Under the pieces are notes generated by a model that saw nothing but the letters and a program-made list of their open reading frames with translations, had not been told where the DNA came from and made no database searches. From positions 310,001 to 374,000 of the forward strand of contig JAEUIC010000018.1 in assembly GCA_016795285.1 (NCBI GenBank): a stretch of 64,000 bases of DNA, read 5' to 3'. How positions within the stretch are numbered: the first letter of the stretch is position 1; each line of letters opens with the position of its first letter. Positions 1-7,400 of the stretch are shown here, piece after piece. The position numbers and the translations under genes were made by a program. The DNA comes from Planctomycetota bacterium (lineage in GTDB: Bacteria > Planctomycetota > B15-G4 > SIAN01).

Positions 1-1
1 G

Positions 2-280
2 CCGGAGCTCCGGCGCAAGCTCGCGGCGGGCGGTCTCGCGGTCGACAAGCTCAGCTACTACTCGACCGCCGTCTTCCCGCCCGTCTTCGCGCTGCGGAAG
101 CTCCGTCGCGCGACGGCGAGCGATGGCGCCGCGACCTCCGACTTCTTCCTCTCGCTGCCGCGCCCGCTCGAGGCGCTGCTCTACGCCGTCATGCGCGCCG
201 AGATCGCGCTGATGGACTTCGTCAACCTGCCGTTCGGCGTGTCGCTCTTCGCCGCCTGCACCATCGCCCGCAAGGGTTAG
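2..280 (+). CDS. class I SAM-dependent methyltransferase, C-terminal part
   Basis: Only the last 92 codons are in the window; the gene begins upstream. The visible part reads like the C-terminal cap of Methyltransf_11/25-type enzymes: a YYST segment followed by FPP and a basic stretch (residues 20-40 of the fragment), a TSDFF motif, then a hydrophobic end with LPFGVSLFA and a final ARKG. In such proteins this part closes over the SAM pocket and follows the Rossmann domain, which is missing here. The acceptor substrate cannot be told. It ends in TAG and is convergent with the mlaD-like gene about 70 bp away. The family assignment rests on pattern memory of the tail only. Confidence 0.6.
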   Translation, partial: PELRRKLAAGGLAVDKLSYYSTAVFPPVFALRKLRRATASDGAATSDFFLSLPRPLEALLYAVMRAEIALMDFVNLPFGVSLFAACTIARKG

Positions 281-281
281 A

Positions 282-350
282 GCGCCGGCGCGTCCGCGCC
301 GTCGCCCACCTCCCCAAGCGCGCCGGCGCGTCAGTGCCGGCGCCCACCTC
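282..350. repeat. imperfect direct repeat between convergent genes
   Basis: Two copies of a roughly 31-bp GC-rich unit beginning GCGCCGGCGCGTC (282-313 and 320-350) lie 38 bp apart and fill the gap between the methyltransferase and the mlaD-like gene. The second copy runs into the mlaD stop codon. Each copy starts with a self-complementary GCGCCGGCGC core that could fold into a small hairpin, so the pair may help end transcription from both sides. No T-run is present. Confidence 0.4.
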
Positions 351-1524
351 ACAACTGGCCGAAGAGGAACGACGCGACGCTCGACACCGGGGCCGCCTCG
401 CGCGCGTCCTCGATGGCGCGGCCGATCTGGTCGAGGATCCGCTCGACGTTGCGGCGCGCCTCGTCGTCGGCGACCAGCAGCCCGAGCACGCCGCGCCCGC
501 GCCGCGCCGCGTCGAGCAGCGCCGCCGCGTCGCCGCTGATGCCGGAGAAGCGCTCGACGATCTGCACGACCTGCTTCTCCATCTCCGGGTCGGAGAAGAG
601 CTTCCCGATCGCCCCCTTGCCGCTGCTCACGTCGCGCACGATCTGGTCCAAGTTGCGGAAGGTCGCGTCCGACTCGCCGGTGGTCAGCTTGCCGAGCGCC
701 CCTTCGCCGCGACCGAGCCGCTCGCCGGTGGCGGCGAAGCCGTCGATGCCGCGCTTCAGGCTGGCGGCGAGCTCCTCGTCGTAGATCGCCGCGTGGAGCG
801 GCCCCTTCTTCTCGCGCGCGTCGGCGAGCAGCTGGCTCCCGTTGGCGAAGAAGCCCTTCGCCTGGTCGTGCAGCTCGTTCGACTGGAGCAGCTGGCCGAG
901 GCTCCCTTCGCCGCGCTCGACCTTCGCGAGCAGGTTGCGCGCGGCGGCGAGTCCGGACGCGAGGTCGTCGGTCGCCTGCTTGTTCAGCAGCAGCTCGCCG
1001 ATCGAGCGCTTGCCCGAGTCGACGTCCTCGGCGAGGTGGGCGACGGCGGTCACGATCCGCCGCACGTCGGCGCGGTTCTCCTCGAGCAGGCCGGCGAACT
1101 GCCGCATCAGGTTCGAGTCGGCGCCGCCGGCGAGCTCGCGGTAGCGCTCGGGCGGCAGCGGGGCGCCGGTCGTGCCGGTCATCAGGTCGAGCTGCTTGCC
1201 GCCGAGCAGCGACGGGCTGCCGATCGCGATGGCGTAGTCCTCCTTGAGGACGAGCGGCGCGTCGACCACGAAGGTGACGCGCAGCCGCTTCTCCGGCGGC
1301 GGCTCGCCCGGCGTGAAGGCGACCTCGGTCACGCGGCCGCTCTGCACGCCGTAGACCATCACCGGGTCGCCGGCGCCGAGCCCCTCGACGTTCTGGAAGT
1401 AGGCGGTGAGCGTGGTGCGCTGCGCGCTGGTCGTCACGTCGCCGAGGTAGATCGTCATGAAGCCGAGCACGACCAGCATCGTGAAGAAGAAGAGCCCGAG
1501 GATCGTGTGGCGGATCGCGTTCAT
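349..1524 (-). CDS. MlaD-type MCE-domain lipid transport protein
   Basis: This is a 391-residue MCE-family substrate-binding subunit of an Mla-like ABC lipid transporter. It is anchored in the inner membrane by one N-terminal helix (about residues 6-27, rich in F, L and V), and the MCE domain follows (about 38-130, with GLGAGDPVMVYGVQSGRV). The C-terminal half carries five or six copies of a Gly-X-Gly-hydrophobic-Gly-X-Leu motif (for example GKRSIGELL, GEGSLGQLL, GEGALGKL, GKGAIGKLF), as is common in MCE tails. The ATG was chosen because it overlaps the TGA of the ATPase gene (ATGA) and sits directly before the membrane helix. It is the last gene of the operon. By family it should help shuttle phospholipids between membranes; the direction is unknown. 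Confidence 0.88.
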   Translation of the reverse strand: MNAIRHTILGLFFFTMLVVLGFMTIYLGDVTTSAQRTTLTAYFQNVEGLGAGDPVMVYGVQSGRVTEVAFTPGEPPPEKRLRVTFVVDAPLVLKEDYAIAIGSPSLLGGKQLDLMTGTTGAPLPPERYRELAGGADSNLMRQFAGLLEENRADVRRIVTAVAHLAEDVDSGKRSIGELLLNKQATDDLASGLAAARNLLAKVERGEGSLGQLLQSNELHDQAKGFFANGSQLLADAREKKGPLHAAIYDEELAASLKRGIDGFAATGERLGRGEGALGKLTTGESDATFRNLDQIVRDVSSGKGAIGKLFSDPEMEKQVVQIVERFSGISGDAAALLDAARRGRGVLGLLVADDEARRNVERILDQIGRAIEDAREAAPVSSVASFLFGQL

Positions 1525-2348
1525 CGCGGAGCTCCGGATCCGGCGGAACGGCCGCCGCTCAGGAAGTTGCGCACCGCCGGGTGGTCGGTGTGCTGGAACT
1601 TCTCGGTCGTGTCGCAGTGGACGACCTTGCCGCCGTCGACGAAGGCGACGCGGTCGCCCGCCTCCCAGGCGCACGGCAGGTCGTGGGTGACGAGGATCGA
1701 GGTGACGCCGAACTCGCGCTGCACGCTGCGGATCAGCGCGGCGATGTTGGCGGTCATCACCGGGTCGAGGCCGGCGGTCGGCTCGTCGTAGAGGATGATG
1801 GTCGGCGCGCCGGCCAGCACGCGCGCCAGCGCCACGCGCCGCTTCTGCCCGCCCGAGAGCTCGGCCGGCATCTGGTACTTCGACTGCAGCATGTGGACCT
1901 TGGCGAGGTACTCGTCGACCCGCCGGTCGATCTCGTGGGGACGCAGCCGCGTGTGCTCGGCGAGCGGCAGGCCGACGTTCTCGGCGACGGTGAGCCAGTT
2001 GATCAGCGCGCTCGACTGGAACAGGTAGCCGATGCGGCCGCGCACCTCCCAGAGCACGCGCTGGTGGGCGTGGTCGACGCGCTGCTTGCCGACCCAGACT
2101 TCGCCGGCGTCGGGCTCGAGCAGGCCGACCAGCAGCTTGAGCAGGCAGCTCTTGCCGGTGCCCGACGGGCCGAGGATCACGAACGTCTCGCCGCGCCGCA
2201 CCGACAGGTCGAGTCCGCGCAGCACCTGCTTCTTGCCGAACGACTTGTGGACGCCGACCATCCGGATCAGCGCCTCGTCGCCGTCGGCGGGCGGGGCGCG
2301 GTCGGGAGCGGCGGGGGTCGCGGGCGACGGATCCACGGCGGCGCTCAC
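1521..2348 (-). CDS. MlaF-type ABC transporter ATPase
   Basis: A 275-residue ABC ATPase of the lipid-transport (MlaF/Ttg2A) type. Visible motifs are Walker A GPSGTGKS (60-67), Q-loop FQSSAL near 110-115, signature LSGGQ (164-168), Walker B ILYDEPTAGLDP (185-196) and the H-loop VTHD (220-223). The first 25 residues are Pro/Ala-rich and probably disordered. The gene overlaps the permease gene upstream and the MCE gene downstream by 4 nt each, so translation is likely coupled. It should power the permease and MCE subunits encoded beside it, acting at the cytoplasmic face of the inner membrane. The substrate is inferred only from the MlaE and MlaD partners. Confidence 0.92.
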   Translation of the reverse strand: MSAAVDPSPATPAAPDRAPPADGDEALIRMVGVHKSFGKKQVLRGLDLSVRRGETFVILGPSGTGKSCLLKLLVGLLEPDAGEVWVGKQRVDHAHQRVLWEVRGRIGYLFQSSALINWLTVAENVGLPLAEHTRLRPHEIDRRVDEYLAKVHMLQSKYQMPAELSGGQKRRVALARVLAGAPTIILYDEPTAGLDPVMTANIAALIRSVQREFGVTSILVTHDLPCAWEAGDRVAFVDGGKVVHCDTTEKFQHTDHPAVRNFLSGGRSAGSGAPR

Positions 2349-3142
2349 GTGTAGAAGAGCGAGGTCAGGTAGTACCCGACCACGATGATGAGGACGAAGC
2401 TCTGGATGACGGCGCTGCGGGTCGCGCGGCCGACGCCGATCGCGCCGCCGCTCGCGCGCAGCCCGGCCGAGCTGCCGATCACGGCGATGATCACGCCGAA
2501 GACGAACGCCTTGGCGAGGCCGGTGTAGAGGTCCTTCGGCAGGCCGCCGTAGGTGAGGTCCTGCGAGAGCGACTCGACCACGTGCTTCAGGTACTGCTCG
2601 GGCGCGATGCGCAGCCGCGTCGCCGAGACGAGGCAGCCGCCGAGCACGCCGACCACGTCGGTGACGAAGGTGAGCACCGGAGTCGCGATCGCCATGGCCA
2701 CCAGCCGCGGCATCACCAGGAACGACTCGGGCCGGATCGACATGATCTCGAGCGCGTCGATCTCCTCGGAGACCTTCATCGTGCCGATCTCGGCGGCGAT
2801 GCCCGAGCCGACGCTCGCCGTGAGGATCAGCGCCGTCATGAACGGCCCCATCTCGCGGCAGAGGCCGAGACCGATGATCGAGGCGATGCGATCCTTGGCG
2901 CCGAAGCGATCGAGCTCGATGCCGGTCTGCAGCGCGAGGATCATCCCGGTGAAGAGGGCGACGACCAGCACGACCGGCAGCGGCCGGATCCCGCAGGTGT
3001 AGAGCTGCTCGAGGAGGAAGCGGCGCCGCTTCCAGGCGTCCTTCACGTGCAGCGACGCGACCAGCAGCAGCTCGACCGACTGGCCGGTGCCGCGCACCGC
3101 GTCTTCGAGCGTGCGGCCGAGGAAGGAGAAGAAGCGGATCAC
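2345..3142 (-). CDS. MlaE-type ABC transporter permease
   Basis: A 265-residue permease of the MlaE family. It begins with a short amphipathic segment (RFFSFLGRTLED) and then has about five hydrophobic segments, including PVVLVVALFTGMILALQ, the conserved region around GPFMTALILTASVGSGIAAEIGTM in the middle, and a C-terminal helix ending YYLTSLFYT. The EIGTMKVSEEIDALE stretch is the coupling-helix region typical of the family. I chose the GTG at the right-hand end because it overlaps the TGA of the upstream lipoprotein gene (GTGA) and gives the normal family length. No MlaB STAS protein or MlaC periplasmic carrier is encoded nearby, so those parts are either absent or elsewhere. Confidence 0.9.
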   Translation of the reverse strand: MIRFFSFLGRTLEDAVRGTGQSVELLLVASLHVKDAWKRRRFLLEQLYTCGIRPLPVVLVVALFTGMILALQTGIELDRFGAKDRIASIIGLGLCREMGPFMTALILTASVGSGIAAEIGTMKVSEEIDALEIMSIRPESFLVMPRLVAMAIATPVLTFVTDVVGVLGGCLVSATRLRIAPEQYLKHVVESLSQDLTYGGLPKDLYTGLAKAFVFGVIIAVIGSSAGLRASGGAIGVGRATRSAVIQSFVLIIVVGYYLTSLFYT

Positions 3143-4671
3143 CGGGGGGCGCCCTCGGGCGGGTCGGGAGTGAGGAGCGGCATGCCGAGCAGCTTCAGCT
3201 CGGCGCCGCCCTCGCCGCCGCCGAAGCGCACCATCCCGAGCAGGAGGCGATGGGTGGTGCGGGTCGGCGTGCGATCGAGCGAGTAGAGCAGCGGGATCGA
3301 GAAACGGTCGCGCCCATCTCGCGATTCCCAGTCGGCCAGGCGCAGCAGCGCGTTGCCGCGCGACGCGCCGTCGGCGGTGCGGCGCGTGTGCCAGAGCTCG
3401 AACCACGGCCCCCAGCTCGCCTCGAAGTCGCCCGTGTAGCGCTCGATGTCGAGCGGCAGCAACGCCGGCACCTTCACCTCGCGGCCGCCCGCCTCGTCGC
3501 TGACCGAGAAGAGCGGCCAGAGCTTGAACGTTGTGTCGTCGGCGCGCGCGGCGGCGCCGTCGGCCGGGGCGTTCCAGCGCTTCCTCTCCCAATGGACGAG
3601 CGGCACGAAGTCGAACGTCTCCTTGCTCCAGTCGCGCTCGCGGGTGGTGCGCCGCCAGAAGAAGGGGATCATCCAGGCGTCGCTGTCGAGCTCGGCGCTG
3701 CGGTAGCGCGAGAAGAAGGGGAAGAGGCGCAGGTAGTCCCAGTCGCGCTCGTGCTCGCTCTTCCAGAGCGGCCAGAGGACGTCGCGCCGCCAGTAGGTCG
3801 TCTCGCTGCGGACGTTCGCCTCGTCGAACCGCTCGACCCGCTCGGTGCGGAAGCGGAAGAAGGGCCAGAGGAAGGCGCGGAAGTCGATGTTGCGGCTCTG
3901 CTCGATGCCGAACAGCGGCCAGAAGGCGACGTCGGTCGACGGGTCGTCGGTGTCGAGGCGGTTCCTCTGCCAGTGGAAGAGCGGCCAGAGGAACGACCAC
4001 TTGTCGTACTTGCCGTCGTACTTCCAGTGGCCGACCAGCGGCAGGAGCCGCCAGCTCCCGTCGCGCGGACCGCCGTCGATCCAGCCGATCAGCGGCGTGA
4101 CGCTGTGGAACGTCTCCGGCTCGGTGATCTCCTTCTGCGCCCAGTAGTAGAGCGGGAAGAGGACGAAGCCGACCTTGGCGAAGCCGGCGAAGCTGTCGAT
4201 CACGCCGCCGAGCGGGAAGAGGGCGAAGTAGTCCTCGTCGTCGCGCGGCCCGCTGCCGAACCAGACCAGCGGGAAGAAGGAGAAGTCGTAGTCGCCGGTC
4301 GTGTTGGCTGAGCGGTGGGTGCGCGAGAAGGCGAGCGCGAGGAAGCGCGAGCTGCTCTCGTCGGCGGTGGTCCGGTTGGCGAAGAGGGGGGCGAGCAGCT
4401 GCGTGCGCACCTCGGTCGGCGTCGCGACGCGCCGCCACAGCGGGTGGAGCGCGGTCTCGCGGAACCCGGGCGCGACGGTGTCGTCCCACAACGGGCCGAG
4501 CACCTGCACGCGCGCCGCCGCGCCGTCCGGCGTCGAATAGGTGCGACCGACGTGGAACGGATTGGCGTCGATGTCGGAGCCGGCGCAGCCGAGCGGCGCC
4601 AGAACGGCGGCCAGGGCTGCTGCGACGACTGTCGGTGACTGCGAGGCGCGCGCGCGCGATCGACCGCTCAA
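3139..4671 (-). CDS. lipoprotein with about 20 Pro/aromatic repeats, in Mla operon
   Basis: A 510-residue predicted lipoprotein of unknown function. The TTG start is supported by GGAGGGG just upstream and by a signal peptide (residues 13-28) ending in the lipobox APLGC (Cys29). The mature protein repeats a short motif of two hydrophobic residues, Pro, Leu or Phe, then aromatics (LFPLYYW, LWPLFHW, FWPLFGI, LWPFFRF, LLPLVGHW). The motif prolines fall near 60, 77, 95, 134, 153, 173, 193, 211, 230, 252, 270, 301, 318, 336, 357, 386 and 406, so the period is about 19 residues. Charged linkers full of R, D and E separate the copies, which suits short beta-hairpins. It overlaps the permease by 4 nt and is first in the operon. 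A role as outer-membrane partner of the transporter is inference; I do not recognise the family. Confidence 0.75.
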   Translation of the reverse strand: MSGRSRARASQSPTVVAAALAAVLAPLGCAGSDIDANPFHVGRTYSTPDGAAARVQVLGPLWDDTVAPGFRETALHPLWRRVATPTEVRTQLLAPLFANRTTADESSSRFLALAFSRTHRSANTTGDYDFSFFPLVWFGSGPRDDEDYFALFPLGGVIDSFAGFAKVGFVLFPLYYWAQKEITEPETFHSVTPLIGWIDGGPRDGSWRLLPLVGHWKYDGKYDKWSFLWPLFHWQRNRLDTDDPSTDVAFWPLFGIEQSRNIDFRAFLWPFFRFRTERVERFDEANVRSETTYWRRDVLWPLWKSEHERDWDYLRLFPFFSRYRSAELDSDAWMIPFFWRRTTRERDWSKETFDFVPLVHWERKRWNAPADGAAARADDTTFKLWPLFSVSDEAGGREVKVPALLPLDIERYTGDFEASWGPWFELWHTRRTADGASRGNALLRLADWESRDGRDRFSIPLLYSLDRTPTRTTHRLLLGMVRFGGGEGGAELKLLGMPLLTPDPPEGAPR

Positions 4672-4699
4672 GCTCCCCTCCGCGTGCGGACGGCGGGCG

Positions 4700-4728
4700 A
4701 AGTTATGCTCGCGCTCCGCGAGGCGCAA
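4700..4728 (-). promoter_or_regulatory. possible promoter of the Mla-like operon
   Basis: Read on the minus strand: TTGCGC (-35, positions 4728-4723), a 17-nt spacer, then TAACTT (-10, positions 4705-4700). It predicts a start about 20 nt before the TTG codon of the repeat lipoprotein, leaving room for its GGAGG ribosome site. It overlaps the likely trpS control region on the other strand. The call is by eye only. Confidence 0.4.
4704..4709 (+). promoter_or_regulatory. possible -10 element for trpS
   Basis: TATGCT followed by CGC lies about 42 nt before the trpS ATG. The same nine bases, TATGCTCGC, occur again before fusA. No good -35 is visible at the usual distance, so this is a weak call. 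Confidence 0.3.
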
Positions 4729-4750
4729 CCGAACGGACCGAAGGGATCGC

Positions 4751-5767
4751 ATGCCACGCCACCGCATCTTCAGCGGCATCCAGCCGACCGGCGAACCGCA
4801 TCTGGGCAACTACCTCGGCGCCATCCGCCAGTGGGTGGAGCAGCAGGAAGCGCCCGACCGCGCCGACGCGCTCTACGCGATCGTCGACTACCACGCGCTC
4901 ACCATCGAGATCGAGCCGGAGCAGCTCGCGGCGTGGACGCTCGACATGACGGCGAGCCTGCTCGCCTGCGGCCTCGATCCGCAGAAGGTGACCCTCTTCC
5001 GCCAGTCGGACGTGCCGGAGCACGCCGAGCTCGGCTGGATCTTCTCGTGCGTGGCGGCGCTCGGCGACCTGCAGCGGATGACGCAGTTCAAGGACAAGGC
5101 CGAGCAGAACAAGGACAACATCAACGTCGGCCTCTTCACCTATCCGGTGCTGCAGGCGGCCGACATCCTGCTCTACAAGGCGACGCAAGTCCCGGTCGGC
5201 GAGGACCAGGTGCAGCACTTGGAGCTCTCGCGCGAGGTCGCGCGCCGCTTCAACCGCCGCTTCGGAGAGACCTTCCCCGAGCCGCAGCCGCTGCTCTCCA
5301 AGGTGGCGCGGCTGCGCGGCCTCGACGGCAGCGCGAAGATGTCGAAGTCGAAGGGCAACACGGTCGCGCTCGGCGAGGCGCCCGAGACGATCCGCGCCAA
5401 GCTGAAGGTCGCGGTCACCGACCCGGCGCGCCTGCGCCGCAACGACCCGGGCCACCCCGAGGTCTGCAACATCTTCACCCTGCACGGCTGCTTCACCGGG
5501 CCGCGCGACCCGGAGCGCCTGGCGGCGATCGAGCGCGACTGCCGCAGCGCGGCGCTCGGCTGCGTCGACTGCAAGAAGGAGCTCGCCGACCGCGTCGTCG
5601 AGCAGCTCACGCCGATCCGCGAGGCGCAGGCGGCATGGCGCGCGCGGCCCGACGATCTGCGCGACCTGCTCGAGGTCGGCCGCAAGAAGGCGGCGGCGAT
5701 CGCCGAGGCGACCATGGAGGAGGTGCGCGCGCGGATCGGCGTGCGCGGCCTCGCCAAGCGGCGGTGA
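4751..5767 (+). CDS. trpS: tryptophanyl-tRNA synthetase
   Basis: The enzyme joins tryptophan to tRNA-Trp using ATP, in the cytoplasm. The protein has 338 residues, a normal length for bacterial TrpRS. Class I signatures are visible: the HIGH-type motif as PHLGN (residues 16-20) after the SGIQPTG opening, and KMSKS (196-200) in the segment GSAKMSKSKGN. The GEDQVQHLELSRE segment, which helps bind substrate, is also present. The ATG is preceded by GAAGGGA. The stop codon overlaps the GTG start of the TPR lipoprotein (GTGA), so trpS heads a three-gene unit with that gene and dtd. Pairing an aminoacyl-tRNA synthetase with D-aminoacyl-tRNA deacylase makes functional sense as charging plus quality control. 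Confidence 0.97.
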   Translation: MPRHRIFSGIQPTGEPHLGNYLGAIRQWVEQQEAPDRADALYAIVDYHALTIEIEPEQLAAWTLDMTASLLACGLDPQKVTLFRQSDVPEHAELGWIFSCVAALGDLQRMTQFKDKAEQNKDNINVGLFTYPVLQAADILLYKATQVPVGEDQVQHLELSREVARRFNRRFGETFPEPQPLLSKVARLRGLDGSAKMSKSKGNTVALGEAPETIRAKLKVAVTDPARLRRNDPGHPEVCNIFTLHGCFTGPRDPERLAAIERDCRSAALGCVDCKKELADRVVEQLTPIREAQAAWRARPDDLRDLLEVGRKKAAAIAEATMEEVRARIGVRGLAKRR

Positions 5768-6897
5768 CCGCGGGCGCGGCGGGGCGCGCGGCGGGGCTGC
5801 TCGCGCTGGCGCTGCTGGCCGGCGGCTGCCGCTCGACGCTCCACGCCCGGCCGATCGCGATCGAGCCGGCGGCGGCGGCGCCCTACGCGGAGGCGGAGCG
5901 CGAGCGAGCGCGGGCGGCGACGCTCGCCGATCCGGAACGCCGCGCCGCGCTCGAGGCGGCGCTCGCGGCGGCGCGCCGCGCGCAGGCGGCGGCCCCTGAC
6001 GAGTTCCGTGCCGCGCTGCTCGCGCAGGACCTCGAGTTCGAACTCGACCTGCGCGCCGCACGGGAGCGCTACGTCGCCGACTCGGCCGAGACGGCCGCCG
6101 CGAAGGTGCTGGCCGCCCGCGCCCTGCTGCCCGAGCGGACGGCCGAAGCGCGCACGCTGCTCACCTCCGCCATCGCGCAGGACGGCGACTTCGCCTTCGC
6201 CCGCTACGGGCTCGCCTTCCTCGAGCAGCGCGAGGGACGCGCCGACCGCGCGCGCACCCTCTGCGCCGAGGCGCTCGCGCGCGATCCGACGTTGCTCGAG
6301 TCGCTGCGGATGCTGGCGGAGCTCGAGCAGGACGCCGGGTCGCGGGAGCGCGCCCTCGAGGCGCGCACGCTGCTGATCGAGGTGACGGGCGGCGACCTCC
6401 TCGAGCGCCACCGCCTCGCGCAGCTGCTGCTCGAGGCGGACGATCGCAGCGACGCGACCGCCGCGGAGAAGCAGCTGCGGGTGATCCTCGAGCAGCTCGG
6501 CGACGTGCCGGGGCCGGAGCAGCTCGAGCTGGCGCGCGATGCGTGGCTCGACCTCGGGACCGCCTTCGCGCGGCGCAGTCGCGACGCCGAAGCGATCGCC
6601 GCGTGGGAGCATGCGCTCGCGCTCGACCGCGAGTGCCTCACCGCGCTCTACAACATCGGCGTGGTCGAGATGAAGCAGCGCCGCCATCCGGAGCTCGCGC
6701 TCCTGGCGTTCGAGGAGTACCTGCTGCGCGCGCAGACGATGACGCGCCCGTTGCCGGCCGACCAGATCTTCTACCGGCTCTTCTACGTGCCGAACCAGGT
6801 GCGCGAGCTGCGCGAGCAGTTGCAGCGCGCCGCGCCGACTCCGGCCATCCGCGACCCGTTCGAGGCGGAGCCGCCGGCCGGCGGGTCGGCGCCGTGA
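5764..6897 (+). CDS. TPR-repeat lipoprotein
   Basis: A 377-residue exported protein. The GTG start overlaps the trpS stop by 4 nt and gives a signal peptide with lipobox LAGGC (Cys22). The rest is almost wholly alpha-helical and rich in Ala, Arg, Glu and Leu, with tetratricopeptide-like helix pairs: around 135-160 (a hydrophobic GLAFLEQREGRADRAR pair), 160-190 (ALARDP) and 275-315 (LGTAFARRSRDAEAIAAWEHALALD, then ALYNIGVVEMKQRRH). Such repeats bind other proteins. The C-terminal part ends in a Pro/Ala-rich tail. It overlaps dtd by 4 nt. Its position between two tRNA-related genes gives no clear clue to its job, which must be outside the cytoplasm if the signal peptide is real. Confidence 0.8.
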   Translation: MTAGAAGRAAGLLALALLAGGCRSTLHARPIAIEPAAAAPYAEAERERARAATLADPERRAALEAALAAARRAQAAAPDEFRAALLAQDLEFELDLRAARERYVADSAETAAAKVLAARALLPERTAEARTLLTSAIAQDGDFAFARYGLAFLEQREGRADRARTLCAEALARDPTLLESLRMLAELEQDAGSRERALEARTLLIEVTGGDLLERHRLAQLLLEADDRSDATAAEKQLRVILEQLGDVPGPEQLELARDAWLDLGTAFARRSRDAEAIAAWEHALALDRECLTALYNIGVVEMKQRRHPELALLAFEEYLLRAQTMTRPLPADQIFYRLFYVPNQVRELREQLQRAAPTPAIRDPFEAEPPAGGSAP

Positions 6898-7400
6898 TCG
6901 CCGTGGTGCAGCGCGTCGCGCGCGGCGCGGTGACGGTCGACGGCGAGGTGGTCGGGAGGGTCGGGCGCGGCTTCGTCGTGCTGCTCGGCGTCGCGAAGGG
7001 CGATGGCGCGAACGACGCCGACTACCTCGCGCGCCGCATCCACGAACTGCGCGTCTTCGAGGATGGCGCCGGGAAGATGAACCTCGCGCTGTCCGACGTC
7101 GGGGGCGGCGTGCTGGCGATCTCGCAGTTCACGCTGCTCGCCGGGTTGGCGCGCGGGCGGCGGCCCGACTTCATCGGTGCGGCTCCCCCCGAGGAGGGGC
7201 GGCGCCACTTCGACGAGTTCGTGGCGCGGCTGCGCGCGCGCGGCGTCGCCGTCGAGACCGGCCGTTTCGGCGCGTCGATGCAGGTGGAGCTGGTGAACGA
7301 CGGGCCGGCCACCTTCGTGCTGGACACCCGCGTGCTCCTGCGCGCGACCGATGCGGCGAGCGGGCCGGCCGACGCGCTGGCGCCGACGCCGGCGAGCTAG
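6894..7400 (+). CDS. dtd: D-aminoacyl-tRNA deacylase
   Basis: This enzyme removes D-amino acids and glycine wrongly attached to tRNA. The 168-residue protein shows the family's two signatures: SQFTL (77-81), whose Thr lies in the active site, and the Gly-cisPro motif as NDGPAT (135-140; the usual form is NDGPVT). GRRPDF (88-93) matches the family GRRPSF. It is about 20 residues longer than the usual 145, due to an Ala/Pro-rich tail. The GTG start overlaps the TPR gene's TGA. Its TAG stop overlaps the TAG stop of the facing kinase-like gene in the sequence CTAG, so the two genes converge with no spacer at all. Confidence 0.93.
   Translation: MIAVVQRVARGAVTVDGEVVGRVGRGFVVLLGVAKGDGANDADYLARRIHELRVFEDGAGKMNLALSDVGGGVLAISQFTLLAGLARGRRPDFIGAAPPEEGRRHFDEFVARLRARGVAVETGRFGASMQVELVNDGPATFVLDTRVLLRATDAASGPADALAPTPAS

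Noticed and set aside
2582..4311. Long plus-strand open frames opposite the Mla-like operon
   Set aside because: They are products of high GC, rich in Arg, Ala and Glu, and match no family, while the minus-strand frames carry clear MlaE and lipoprotein features.
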